A stretch of 64,000 nt of DNA, from assembly GCA_030386875.1 (NCBI GenBank), contig CM059562.1, positions 46,955,757 to 47,019,756 of the forward strand, in the 5' to 3' direction. The DNA comes from Morinoia aosen. Its lineage: Eukaryota; Arthropoda; Malacostraca; Amphipoda; Talitridae. The position numbers and the translations under genes were made by a program. The notes beneath the pieces are model-generated. The model had not been told where the DNA came from. It made no database searches and worked only from the letters and a program-made list of their open reading frames with translations. Below are positions 30,708-41,379 of this stretch, piece by piece (position 1 is the first letter of the stretch; the number at the start of each line of letters is the position of its first letter).

Positions 30708-31830
30708 CCCAGGTAGCAAAATTTATTGACCTAATATTGAGCCAATATACAGTCTCAATATTGACTGGATATTCAAAATGAACATTGGGGGAATACCTTA
30801 TTTTGGAAAATTCGGTTGATATTAGAAAAATATATTGGCCCAATAAATATTGTGTCAATATTCACTTGATAATGAAGTGTTCCCTTCAGTAACATTGTCT
30901 TAATACTCAATTCCTAATAGGTTGATATTTGTAACACATATGGCCCCAATAATGATAATTTCACCAACCCAATGCCAATTATTGTGTCACTATACAATTC
31001 ATATCGAAATGATCCTTATAGAAATATTGGAATGCATGTAAGGCCTGGAGTTGTTGCTGCTTGAGTAACAGAGTTTCACTTGCGCCGAGTGAAGAAGCGA
31101 CCTTACCTATAAGCCATGGTAGACCTTACCTATAAGCTCGTACGTCTTCTCAAGTTTCTATACGGCATACGTTTTATACTTTTTACCACTTTCCTCTCGT
31201 TCGTTCGATGCTTATGGAAAAGAAGGAAAGAGAGATTGACGCAGAGTGTGTCGGAAAGAGAAGGGGTGAAGTGGAAAACGGAAATCCTCTCTTATAATTT
31301 TACATTTACACGTATTAATATAACTGAACACAAATGGACTAGAACTGAGTTTGAGTACTACAGGCCCAATACCTATTTTCTGACATCAAGTGGATATTGG
31401 TGGAATATATTGTCCCAATAATAACTTATTTTTAACCCAGTATCAGCTAATTACTGTGTCACTATAGACTTGATATTGAGGTGTTTCCTTAAACAAATTA
31501 CTCCGTATTATTGGCGTACAATATCAACCCAATATTTGGGCAATAATAATTTATATTTTAACAAATTTTATTAAATTGCGAGATTTTTAATTATTATGAG
31601 ATAGTTTCCACTTATATGAATATCGTACATAAATATATACACTGTTAGTTTAATATTAGAAATAAAACTATTTACTACATTGTCCCAATAACACGTTGAT
31701 ATCATAAATAAATATATATTTTTTCGATATTGTCTTGTTATTAGCCTAATATTGTAATCCAAGATTCCAATATCAGGTCAATAAAAAATTATCAACCCAA
31801 TATTGGCCTAATAATTTCTTGCTACCTGGG
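30708..31830. mobile_element. MITE-like element with CCCAGGTAGCAA termini
   Basis: 1123 bp with inverted termini CCCAGGTAGCAA (30708-30719) and TTGCTACCTGGG (31819-31830). The interior is unusually dense in AATATT- and TTGATATT-type motifs. No transposase frame is evident. A segment near 31100-31140 has a 16-bp tandem duplication (gaccttacctataagc). No target duplication is obvious, so the superfamily is left open. Confidence 0.65.
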
Positions 31831-32049
31831 ATAATTAGTGCACTTCTATATTGAAATTTGAGCTTACGAACGTTGGAACTGGTGAAATGATGGATTAAGG
31901 TTGAAAGTAACACGGTTAAATCCAAATTAATTTGCGTCTTAGACTGCGAGGTCGACATTAGAGGCAATTTTACATTGTTCTGTATCAACTAGTAAGCTAA
32001 AATAACTGGTACGCATAAAATGAGAGATTTTACAATAACACAAAAATTT

Positions 32050-32270
32050 AAATTTCGTATGCTTCTAACTTTGGCACAGAAAAGTTCACCGGATTCAAAA
32101 TAAATGAGAAGGATCGTTGTACAATGCCAACCGTAACATTATCAACATTGCTGGGGCAAAACGAGAAAGTCAAAACAACCAAAAATGGTGTGGCTGAAGC
32201 ATACTAGAAGAGTGTAAGGGACGACACTGTGTCACACAAGATCAACATGAGCATTTGAGGAGGGGAATAT
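32050..32270 (+). repeat. Dispersed repeat, copy 2 (unclassified)
   Basis: Direct-orientation partner of 30225-30440. No coding capacity. Confidence 0.45.
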
Positions 32271-32277
32271 GTTTTAC

Positions 32278-32345
32278 ATATATAGACACGCACACACATA
32301 CACATATCCATACGCATATGTACACATATACGTACATACGAGCGC
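32278..32345. repeat. CA/TA-rich microsatellite
   Basis: Alternating acacacaca / catatac tract that makes a spurious Val/Cys-rich frame on the minus strand. Confidence 0.8.
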
Positions 32346-32507
32346 CACATTTGCGTACATACATGTACTTAAATACTCGCGTACGGGCAGTCATATTGCG
32401 TGTGCATTTTATAAATCTGCCTTGATTGTTGTATAATGTAACGAGAGAGAAGATAATTAGCAATAAAAATTTCTGACTTCTTTTCCAGCACATACTGCAG
32501 TTTACAC

Positions 32508-32717
32508 TTATTGTGTTGATGCAAGATAGAGAGCCATTTTAGTATTGAATTCTCTCAGTGTTTGAGGGGTTTTGATGCTCTGGGGGAGTCTGTTCCAAAG
32601 TAAGGCGCCTGATACTGACAGAGCTTTCTGCCCGATGTTAGATGAACGGTATTTGATTGAGACATTACTTCTCCTGTTCGGTTTTTGGTTGGTGACGGTA
32701 GGGGAGTGGAATTCCAC
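32508..32717 (-). pseudogene. LINE F ORF2 C-terminus
   Basis: Last 69 codons, with SGALLWNRLPQSIKTPQTLREFNTK, the standard LINE C-terminal WN-LP signature. The same stretch is found with substitutions at 47580-47787 on the plus strand. Confidence 0.75.
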
Positions 32718-32827
32718 TATTTCAGCACTGCTATGAGGACGATATAAAGATGAGAAAACGTATTGGGCTTTGTGCGCCAGAAGCCTTCCTCGAATCGGAG
32801 CCCAGCCAGGCTTGTTCAGGAGAGGTG

Positions 32828-33082
32828 TTACGTGATTATACTTTTGAATTTACCGTTGCATACAACCTTAGCTGCAAAATTCATGCATTTTTGTAGGTCT
32901 TTCTGAAGAGGTTTCGATATGTCCCTCCAAACCAGGCTACAGTAGTCAATACGTGATAAGGCTAAAGATTGAACGGGCAACAACCTAAATTCTTCGTCAA
33001 GCATACTTTTTGTACGATTAAAACACAATAAAGTCCCGTAAATTATGATACAGGTTTTATCAACATGGGATTTGAAGGACAT
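32828..33082 (-). pseudogene. LINE F RT thumb fragment
   Basis: Post-catalytic RT region (FKSHVDKTCIIIYGTL ... YCSLVWRDISKPLQKDLQKCMNFAAK), typical of Jockey/CR1-like RTs. The plus-strand fragment at 47394-47787 repeats the end of this segment and continues into the C-terminus. Confidence 0.75.
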
Positions 33083-33433
33083 GCTTCTATCGAACCAAAT
33101 ACCTAATTTTTTTACTTTTTCTGATGAGTGAATTTTTTCACTCCCAACTGTAAAAGTTAGATCTAGATTTCGAATGTTGTTTATTGAATGCTTTGACCCA
33201 AAAATAATGAATTGTGTTTAACTCGCATTTAGCTTGAGACCATTCTGGTCATACCATGACCTGAGGCTGATCAATAGGGTTTCAGCTCCATTTTTTCGTT
33301 TGTGGTATTTCTGCTACAGAGCTTGTCATTGCAATTTGGACATCATCTGCATACATGGAGATTCGTGTGTTAGAAGGCATTGGAGGGAAATCGTTAATAA
33401 AATTGAAAACAATAGCAGGCCCAAAATTGATCC

Positions 33434-33616
33434 TTAAGGGACACCAAAGCTATTTTGAAGGAATAGGGACAACTTTTTATCTAAGAGGACTGCATGAGAC
33501 CGATTTGATAGGTAACTTTTAAACCACTGTGTATCCACTCCTAAGTTCATTATTTTTCGTAGGAGTTGATCATGTTCGACGCTGTCGAATGCTTTAGAGA
33601 GATCGAGTAGCAGCAA
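33434..33616 (-). pseudogene. LINE F RT core fragment
   Basis: Contains LDLSKAFDSVEHDQLL, the RT block with the first catalytic Asp, then WFKSYLSNRSHAV and FGVP before the frame shifts. The YADD catalytic pair lies about 80 bp further along at 33342-33353, in another frame. Confidence 0.8.
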
Positions 33617-34560
33617 AAGTGTTAAATTTTTTTGATCGATATCGCTGAATATTTTTCAGCGATATTGAGCAGGGCGTCTTGAGTTCTAGTGTTCTTCCTA
33701 TAGGCATATTGATTTCGATGAAGTAAATTTGACTCGTCCAAGTGAGATGACAGTTGATTCGTTACTACTTTTTCTTACATTTTGGACAGGCTTATGGCCT
33801 GTAATTTAACGCTGTATTTATGTCACCGGTTTTATGTAACGGTCTAATTATGGAGTGTTTCCACTGTTTTGGAAACTTATTAGTTGCTATTGATGTGTTG
33901 ATAATCATACGAATCAATGGTGCTGTGACTGGAAAACTGTCTTTTATGTATTGGAGGCTAATTCCCTCATGTCCGGCTGCTTTTGTGTTTTTTAATGATT
34001 ATGGAATAGTTTGTAACTCTGGTAAATCGACTGGACGTGGCTTCCACAGGGCACCAGCCTTTAAAAGTGCAGTAGGGCATGAACTTTCAACTGTCAATTT
34101 CCTCGGACTGGTGTTACTCACTTCATCGAAGACTTGGGCACCTACTTTTGAAAAGAAAGTGTTGAACTCAGTGGCATTTTCCAATGGATTTTCAAAATCA
34201 CTTTTGTGCTCTAAGTTTTTAAATTGAGCCACCTCACTAATGATTTCCCATGTACGTTTTGGATTATTTTTTGCCATGAATAGTTCTTGGTGGAAGTGAG
34301 TTTGTTTTGCTTGCGTGATTTTCTTCCGAAGAATCTTTTCAAGTTCTTTATATCTCCTGTATAAAGTAATGTTTGACCTGTTTTCTTTATTATTAATATT
34401 ATTATTATTAAATCAAGCAAAGCAACCCCAACGGGACAGATCGTGGATCCATAGATTTCACATAGGAAACCCCGCCAGCATCAACTCCACGAACAGTGAA
34501 ACAAAAACAAAGAACAAAGAGAAAACTAAAGGAAGAAAGCAGGAGAAGGAGAAGGAGAAA

Positions 34561-35104
34561 TCAACCACGCAACAACCAGGAGTTGACAGCACCCTTGAAA
34601 CCACCCAACGAACCCGAATCAAACACGGCAGAGGGAAGGGAGTTCCAGCGGGCAACGGAACAAGGGACAAAGCAACGCCTATCCTGTGAAGTCCTACATC
34701 TAACTTCCCTCAGCTCAAAACTATGAGCAGCAGCAGCAGCACGGGTAGCCCGAATCAATCATATGGAACAACCAGTGCCTTCTATTGTTGAATAGCTTAT
34801 AAAAAACGCAAAGTTGGTCAACTAGCCTTCTGTGCGCCAGAGACGGCAACACCAAACCCGGACATAGCGCAGATGCAGATCTTACAATGCGATCCAAGAG
34901 ACGCAAGTGGCAATCAGCCGCAGAGCCCCAAACAGGCGAACAATACTCGAGCAGAGGAAGAAGAAAGGCACAGAAGCCTCTCCGCACCAACTGAGGGTCC
35001 TGATAAAATCCACCAATTACCCTCAGGATCCCCAGCCTTTTGGAGACCTGTGACACTACCCTCCGCACATGAGCCTCAAATGTGAGCATCCCATCAAACC
35101 GCAC
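34561..35104 (-). pseudogene. LINE E RT thumb and C-terminus
   Basis: Thumb region (MRFDGMLTFEAHVRRVV ... LLPLLEYCSPVWGS) in one frame to about 34721, then the C-terminal signature (ARWNSLPSAVFDSG ... FKGAVNSWLL) in another. The shift lies at a GCTGCTGCT-type microsatellite near 34725-34740. Confidence 0.75.
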
Positions 35105-35140
35105 ACCCAGGAAATCAAGTTCAGGGTAAACCTCAATAAC

Positions 35141-35695
35141 TCAATAACTACTCACTATGAGCGCCTTTGACTTACTAGGATTAAGTATCATATTCCACCT
35201 CAAGCACCATTCTTTGATGCGTAACAAATCAGCATTCATGTCTTCCACCACCGCTGGACGCAACATGGGACCGGGCACAACGGCGACTAATGGCGAGTCA
35301 CCAGCATAAGCAATAAAATTACTTCGCACAAGATCAAACATCTTACTGGTGTACAAAACAAACAAGAGAGGACCGAGTACGCTGCCCTTGGGCACACCTG
35401 AAACAACCTCACACCAGTCACCCGCCACTCCGTCAAACACCACTCTCCGCCTTTGCCCAGCCAAAAACTCTTCACATATCGATAACAACTTGCCACCAGC
35501 CCCTGCGAGTGCCAACCTGTGCAAAACACCTACGTGGCTAACTCGATCGAAGGCCGCGCTGAAATCCAACTGTACAACTACAGCCTCACGACCCGCATCC
35601 AAAGCAGTCTGAAGCAGGTGGGACAAGGATAATAGCGCGTCTGTACAGCCTAAGCCACGTCTGTAAGCAAATTGAGCTGCAGGGAGGAACCCCAT
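35141..35695 (-). pseudogene. LINE E RT core with altered catalytic box
   Basis: RT blocks QFAYRRGLGCTDALL, VVQLDFSAAFDRVSH and SGVPKGSVLGPLLFVLY. The catalytic box reads YAGD at 35297-35308 instead of YADD: a single GAT-to-GGT type change removes the first Asp of the pair, so this RT should be inactive. The open frame runs on to 35803 but beyond 35695 it is inserted sequence, not LINE. Confidence 0.85.
35691..35695. repeat. Target-site duplication of the 2.2-kb insertion (left)
   Basis: cccat, repeated at 37882-37886. Excising the insertion with one copy restores the RT frame of LINE E. Confidence 0.75.
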
Positions 35696-35815
35696 TGTCG
35701 ATACCGTCGTGCGGTCGACGTAAGGGTTCGTGGAAAAGGGGGCTGTCTTCTGTGCAGCTACTTTTGTCCGGGGCGCTAGCTTTTCTTCGCAGCTGCCCTT
35801 CATGAGGTTCGTGTG

Positions 35816-36188
35816 GGTACCGCCTACGCCGTAATCAGTCCGCTAGGGCAACAGAAGTAATTTCTGTTAGTGCCGAACTACGGCGGTACCCTCGTGTGTG
35901 TGGGGTGAGGTTTGTGTGGGTACCACCTACGCCGTATTCAGTCCGCTAGGGCAACAGAAAATATTTCTGTTTTGTGCCGAACTACAGTGGCACCGCTAGA
36001 GTGAGGTGTGTGTGTGTGGGTACCGCCTACGCCGTATTCAGTCCGCTAGGGCAACAGAAGGTAATTCCATTTTGTGCCGAACTACGGCGGTACCGTTAGG
36101 AAGACGAGCAATTGTCTGCGCCGTATGAGACCGCTAGGGCAACAGAAGTGAACTCTGTTAGTGCCGAACTGCGACAGCGTCTTCCTAA
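35816..36188. repeat. Array of four nested hairpin units
   Basis: Units begin near 35816, 35919, 36019 and 36097. Each has complementary outer arms (for example ggtaccgcc with ggcggtacc; in unit 4 ttaggaagacg with cgtcttcctaa, a perfect 11 bp). Each also has a conserved core ccgctagggcaacagaa with an inner acagaa/ttctgt stem and a following gtgccgaact. Outer arms vary while pairing is mostly kept. The function is unknown. Confidence 0.75.
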
Positions 36189-36686
36189 TCGACCAACTAT
36201 GCGAAATAGTTCGTCCTTCCGAGCTGGCTCCTTAAACCCCTTATTAATTAAGCGCGGTGTCGTATGAGACTAAAGCCTCTGTCAACAAGGAGAAAGGAAA
36301 CTCTTTAAGGGGACCTTGTCGTGTTTTCCTTGAAAAAATGGCGTAATTTTTTTTATTGCTTTAAAAGACTTTGAGAGATGTTATTGAATCACTGTCAAAA
36401 TTTTGGGAACGTCTTGCAATTCCAGCGCCCCCCAGAAGGGATCAAAGGGGGGTTACTCAGCGCTAAATCAAAGGTGAGGCCGTTCATGTCTGCCTATTTT
36501 TGTGTAATATACATTTCAATGGTAAAGCATTATCTATTTGAATTGAGAGTATAAAAAACAGTGCTTTTGAAGGGTCGGTGACGCGCACTCCCTCCGGGGG
36601 TACTCCAGGGGAGGGGAGGGAGGGGGTACTACCCGGGGTTAGGGTACTACTAGTTTGCAAGAGTTTTCATAGGCTTGTGAAAGAAG

Positions 36687-36783
36687 CAAATCACTCGTCT
36701 GGGGCAGGCCCCCTGTCTGCGGCAAATTACCCGTCTGGGGCAGGCCCCCTGTCAGCGGCAAATTTCCCGTCTGGGGCAGGCCG
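36687..36783. repeat. 36-bp tandem repeat, about 2.7 copies
   Basis: The core cgtctggggcaggcc recurs at 36696, 36732 and 36768, separated by a variable ccctgtctgcggcaaat-type segment. Confidence 0.85.
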
Positions 36784-36854
36784 TTTCGATCGGCTCTTCT
36801 GATACGTAAGTTATAGACACTAAGTCCGTCATTTCTCCGGCAATTTTATAGGTA

Positions 36855-37310
36855 TATTGATGCGGTTTGTTGCTTTTGAAAGTATATTGTGTGATCTAAA
36901 ATGGCAACGGGTTTGATTTTCAAAAATTTATATGTAACATTTTTTCCATCGACTTCTAACTTCAATCGTCGATATTGAACAATCACGATTTTCAAGACAT
37001 TCGTTATAATGGGACCGAAGTTTACACAGCTAGAGCAATGTGGTTTGCTGCATTTGGAAGTCACATGTGTAATCTACAATTGTTATAGAGTTGATTTTCA
37101 AAAATTTTTACGTGAAATTTTTTCCGTAGACTTTTTCCCTAAATTTAAACTCTGACTTTAGCTTTTAAAAAAAAATTCTATAAATTCAAAATAAATTCAA
37201 ATTCAAAAACCGGTCTATAACATTTTTGGAGAACACGTTGTACTTTCGCATGCAACAAACCGCATTGCTCTAGCTTTCTAAACTTCGGCACCATTATAAC
37301 GAATGTTATA
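36855..37310. repeat. Direct and inverted repeat cluster inside the insertion
   Basis: A block near 36860-36950 (cggtttgttgc ... gattttcaaaaattta) recurs diverged at 37039-37130. The stretch 36996-37062 (cattcgttataatggg ... gcaatgtggtttgctgcat) recurs inverted at 37229-37306. It looks like a fold-back element nested in the insertion. Confidence 0.6.
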
Positions 37311-37881
37311 TATATATATTTTTTTAATTATCATGAAAAACTCATTTACTATGTCCCAATGCAAACAAAAATAATAGTTGAAAAGTTTTTGGGCATCTAG
37401 AGAACTAGTAGTCTGCAAATTTTTATAGACGTAAGTCCGATAGAAAAAAAATCTACAGATGGAAAAACAAGTTTTTAGCGACCGGTGGAATTAGTTTCCT
37501 TAAACCTTAGGTTCTAACTTCTTAGTTGCTGAATCTCTTTGAAGTCCCTATTACATACACGGATATATTTTAACAAAGACAGTGATTTTTTTTCTGTTGC
37601 AAAAATAGTGCGTACACACATGAGCTACTGCATAACAAGGTACAACACTCAAAATTGCATTTAAAATATTAGTCTTATTTAGCTAGGTAATCAAAGAAAC
37701 ATTGGAATATCGACATGTAATACAAATGATATTTAAGGGCTTACTAAAGTAAATGCACAGACGCAACATCAGCGCAGAGAAACAGACAAGTCGGCGTTCA
37801 GGGAGCTGGACACCTAAAGAAAATACTTGGGATTATGGGTAACTAACACAAAAGGCTCGGCAACCCCTGTGCGGCCTGACA

Positions 37882-38165
37882 CCCATACTCTCACAATATC
37901 GCGACAGTCGACCCACAATTAGCCTCTCGAACGCTTTTGCTAGGACTGGGGTGATAGAAATAGGACGATAATTCTCCACCAGCAGAGAAGGAGGACCCTT
38001 AGGGACAGCCGTCACATTGGCTGATCTCCAGCAACTCGGAGACCTAATCAGTGACCTAGAAATGACACTAAGTTTGGGAGCTAGCACCTCAGCCGTCTCC
38101 CTGAAAAACAGCGGAAACACACCCAACGGGCCGACCCCACCACCCCCATCAAGTTCAGAGAGTAA
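37882..38165 (-). pseudogene. LINE E RT N-terminal fragment
   Basis: RT entry blocks: LLSELDGGGGVGPLGVFP, SANVTAVPKGPP and NYRPISITPVLAKAFERLIV. It ends at the cccat duplication in frame with the RT core at 35695. Upstream truncation at about 38165 removes the endonuclease. Confidence 0.8.
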
Positions 38166-39892
38166 ACGTTTGTAAAGTATTCACACTTGCAGGAAGTTTA
38201 GAAACGAATATATAAGTTTATTCACGTTTTATTGAAAGATTTTAAAATAGCCGCAAGGCCACACACCACTAGTTTTAAAGAGCCGTACAGGCCGAACACG
38301 TTAACTTTAAAGAGCCGTACAGGCCGAACACGTTAATTTTAAAAAGCCGTACAGGCCGAACACGTTAATTTTAAAAAGCCGTACAGGCCGAACACGTTAA
38401 TTTTAAAAAGCCGTACAGGCCGAACATCGAGTATTTTCAAAAAAGGATTTATTTATTATTTTTTATTATTTTATTAGTTTAAGTTAAAGCTTAGCGCTTG
38501 TTTAAAAAAGCTTTCGCTTTACCTCAAAAAATGGCATAAGTGACACGGGTGCTCGTTATGCTAAAATACACCACACCAGCAACAACCGCTGCCGCTACAG
38601 GTGTGACGAAATTGGTAGGTGTAACAGATTACAATGGAGCAGTATTAACTAGCTGCTGCATCCGAACTAACGAGTCAGCGGTTGACGCCACTAAGCGAGC
38701 AGGACCGCTGCAACCGCACTTTTAGGTTATGTAGTAAACGAGATTCAAGGAAGAGCAGCAGGAACCGGTCGGTCTGGGCAGCTTCCTGGAAGGACAAATG
38801 AATTCTTTAAGTAAACAGAAAAAAGAAACTAGAAAATTAGGTCATTAGGTAATTCAAGTTATGCACGACAATAAATTACAAGATATTTAAGCTCCTAGAA
38901 CGCACCCCACAGTTGCGCCAGCTAGCACCAGAATCGCACTCGAGTCCTGACAAAACCCTCGAGCCAGCGTTACGGTGAAGCAACTGACGGCAGCCTCCCA
39001 GGGTAGCGGTAACTATACCAGCAGCAGCAGGACATACTAGGAGCGGAAACAAACACAAATTAACATGGGCCGCTATGACGGTAGAATAGAGACGTAATAT
39101 TTCAGATCACGAATCTCAGTAAATCCAACAACCAGCGAGCTCTCACCCAAGTTAATTCCCACTCGGTGGGTCGATAAGCCACTTCCAGAGGTTGTTAAAG
39201 TAACGGAAAAAAAGATGAAAATAGTGGTAGAACGGTGTTCAGGCGAAAGTACGTAATCAGGTAAGTAGTTAATAGAAGGGAGATGAAACAAGCACTAAGG
39301 CAATATAACTAAAGCTAGATGAATTCAGGAAGAAACCGTTACAGTTTCCTCCAAGTATCAGGAATTCACCGTAAGTAAGTAGGTTTACACACTTCAAAAG
39401 AAGCACTTGAAATGGGTAAGAACTCCCTCCGAAGTAGTTTACTGGCCACTGGCCTTTTAATTTAGTTAGAATTATTAACGACCTGAACACCAAGATAATG
39501 TCTCAAAATAAAAATAAAGAAATTCACAACACACGCATACAAACTTAAAAAAAGCAAAAATATGAAAGTAAGTGAAGAAAAGGAATACATAACCTCGTGG
39601 CTACGTATGAGGTAATAAATGGTACCCTCCAGGTGCTGCTCAGCCTACCGCTGCTCCAGTCAGAGTGTCAATGCCGTCCCTCAATCTAAAAAAATCATCC
39701 GCCCACCATACCTTTGCTCCGCTCAAGCTCCGCGGCAACAAATGACTGCAAGAAAGCGGCGTATGGCTCTGCCACCAAAGGCAATACGACTAGTATGTGG
39801 GAAGAATTTTCCACACGTTTAACCTGACCAGACCTAAACGTCAGCGAACAACACAAGGGTCTTGGGTAGCATGTGGGAGGCAATACAAAATA
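38166..39892. other. Unassigned part of the block splitting LINE F
   Basis: No gene recognised. Contains the 32-bp tandem array at 38249-38440. It may be an LTR or LINE 5' UTR but I could not define ends. It is bounded on the right by LINE F coding sequence from about 39893. Confidence 0.4.
38249..38440. repeat. 32-bp tandem repeat, six copies
   Basis: Unit starts agccgtacaggccgaacacg and ends in a ttaattttaaa-type spacer; copies begin at 38249 (diverged), 38281, 38313, 38345, 38377 and 38409. The four inner copies are nearly identical. Confidence 0.92.
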
Positions 39893-40363
39893 CTCTATTA
39901 TTTTGGCAATTATACTCTCGCAAGTAAGTTTTCTTTATTCTGATTAGGTCTTTAATTTCGTTTTTAGTCCACAGAGTGCGTTTTGGCTTAGTTTTTTGGT
40001 GATATAAAGTGCGCATTCATTGAGAGCTGCTGTGAAATTCTCGTTAAAGATAGAAACTTGAACGTCCACATCGTCAGATTGCATCATACTCTGAAATTCG
40101 GTGAACCTTTTTATCAGTTTTTCACTAAATAGTTCCGGTGAATATTGACTTTTTAGGCGGTAAGTCATGAGACGATAGTTGTGTCTTTTCTTTGAAATAT
40201 TAATTTTACTTTCTACAGAGTGGTGATCGGCGACAGAGGGTGATATAACTGTATTAAGTATATCCGTAGGTTTGTTTGTGATTTCCAGATCGAGGAGAGT
40301 CTTTGATACTCTAATAACGCGAGTCGGTTCTTTAACCATTTGTGGAAGGTTTAGTTCGTACAA
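39893..40363 (-). pseudogene. LINE F ORF2 linker between endonuclease and RT
   Basis: Contains LPQMVKEPTRVIRVSKTLLDLEIT (end of the endonuclease fold, with SVADHHSV supplying the final SDH-type block) and then NEIKDLIRIKKTYLREY, the pre-RT linker motif. Coding continuity is broken by a frame change near 40000-40016. Confidence 0.75.
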
Positions 40364-40399
40364 CAGTCTGCTAAGCTGATTTTTTTCATTCGTTAAGTC

Positions 40400-40840
40400 A
40401 ATATTAAAATCACCGAAAGCAAAGAATGACTTTTTTTGTAGCTAAAATTTCTTTGAAAATTTTCTCAACTGGTTTAGGTAGAGAAGCTGATGGGTGCCAG
40501 TAAAGGCTGCCGGTAATGATAGATTTATGTTTATTTATTAGCACTCTCAACCAAACCATTTCTATGCCCTCGCACACTTCATTTGTTGAAAGTAAAGATG
40601 AAAAATAAATTTCTTTCACGAAAATACATGATCCACTACCTTTGTTACTTTTAACGCCGTCATGGCGGTACAGCTCGTAATCGGGAATATTGAAAAAGGA
40701 GCTCTGATTTCGCGAATCAAACCATGTCTTGGAAACACATAAAATGTCAATGTCTTCTGTGACCAACATAACTCTAATGTCATCCAGCTTATTAATGAGG
40801 CTACGAGCATTGATATGTTTAATTTTGATGTTTTTTTATT
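40400..40840 (-). pseudogene. LINE F APE-type endonuclease
   Basis: Minus-strand blocks: IKHINARSLINKLDDI, then DIDILCVSKTWFDS where the expected SETW Glu is Lys, then YELYRHD and IEMVWLRVLIN. The E-to-K change in the catalytic SETW motif would inactivate the enzyme. Homologous sequence is at 55400-55640 in copy B. Confidence 0.78.
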
Positions 40841-41007
40841 TTATTGCGATTATTTGTGGCATCAAAGTGTTTTTTTTTTGTAGAGACTGTTTCATGGATT
40901 CGTTGATTTTATCATTGTTGCCCAGAGTGTCAAGTTTAGCATCAGGAGTATTTGAGAGACTGCCATTCAACTGGACAACAGTATTTTGTCATGAAGATGA
41001 TGTGATA

Positions 41008-41379
41008 TCAGTCTTGTTTTTGTATTGTGCAACAAGGGCACTTGCTCATCGAAGATAAAAATTCTTTTACCAGTGACCTTTGATATATAAATAGGTCCCT
41101 AGCATCATGATCAAAATGTTTTTCGTCAATGTATTTACTTATGAGCCTAGGTAGATCACCGCTTTTCTGGTCAAGGAAATTGGCATATTTATTTTCATTT
41201 GTTGTGCTCTCTTTTTTGATTGCTGCTAAGAAATTGTAATTCCATTTTGAAGACGATTGTGTTTTAAGCTGGTGAGTTACTGCATAAAGGAGGCAGTGCC
41301 CATCGGCTATGGTAGGAAGCAGCTTTACTTTCAATGATCGTTTTAATTCCTCCATGGTGGTACTGACGAGTGAGTACAT
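41008..41379 (-). pseudogene. OTU-protease-like domain in LINE F ORF1
   Basis: A 123-codon frame containing LPTIADGHCLLYAVTHQL, which has the OTU deubiquitinase signature (Asp, then Cys three residues on, in D-G-x-C, followed by a hydrophobic helix). A KYIDEKHFDHDARDLFIY stretch resembles the conserved segment further along OTU folds. Near 41060 a frameshift moves the continuation (KVTGKRIFIFDE, a likely strand) to another frame, so the copy is broken; the catalytic His is not identified. It lies upstream of the ORF2 endonuclease on the same strand, so it probably belongs to ORF1. Copy B has Tyr in place of the Cys. Confidence 0.6.

Larger units (their letters stand above)
32508..34390 (-). 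mobile_element. LINE family F, copy A, 3' half (RT region)
   Basis: Minus-strand Jockey-like non-LTR retrotransposon, broken by several frameshifts. Order on the minus strand: linker region (33999-34390, MAKNNPKRTWEIISEV), RT core (33434-33616, LDLSKAFDSVEHDQLLRK), YADD (33342-33353), thumb (32828-33082) and C-terminus (32508-32717). The 5' half (linker, endonuclease, ORF1) is at 39893-42850, displaced by a 5.5-kb block. Confidence 0.8.
35696..37881. mobile_element. TG...CA insertion, probable solo LTR (2186 bp)
   Basis: Starts tgtcgatacc and ends ggcctgaca, with a 5-bp duplication cccat. TG/CA ends and a 5-bp duplication fit a solo LTR; no internal coding region is present. It contains four tandem hairpin units, a 36-bp tandem repeat and a region of direct and inverted repeats. 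Orientation is unknown. A non-LTR explanation is not excluded. Confidence 0.6.
34391..38165 (-). mobile_element. LINE family E (5'-truncated), inserted in LINE F
   Basis: Minus-strand non-LTR retrotransposon. RT N-terminal part 37882-38165, RT core and thumb 34721-35695, C-terminus 34561-34758 in a shifted frame, and a 3' tail of TAA/ATT repeats at about 34391-34412. It is split by the 2.2-kb insertion at 35696-37881. Endonuclease and ORF1 are missing upstream of about 38165. Confidence 0.75.

Noticed and set aside
32242..32493. Minus-strand frame rich in Val/Cys
   Set aside because: Encoded by a CA/TA microsatellite.
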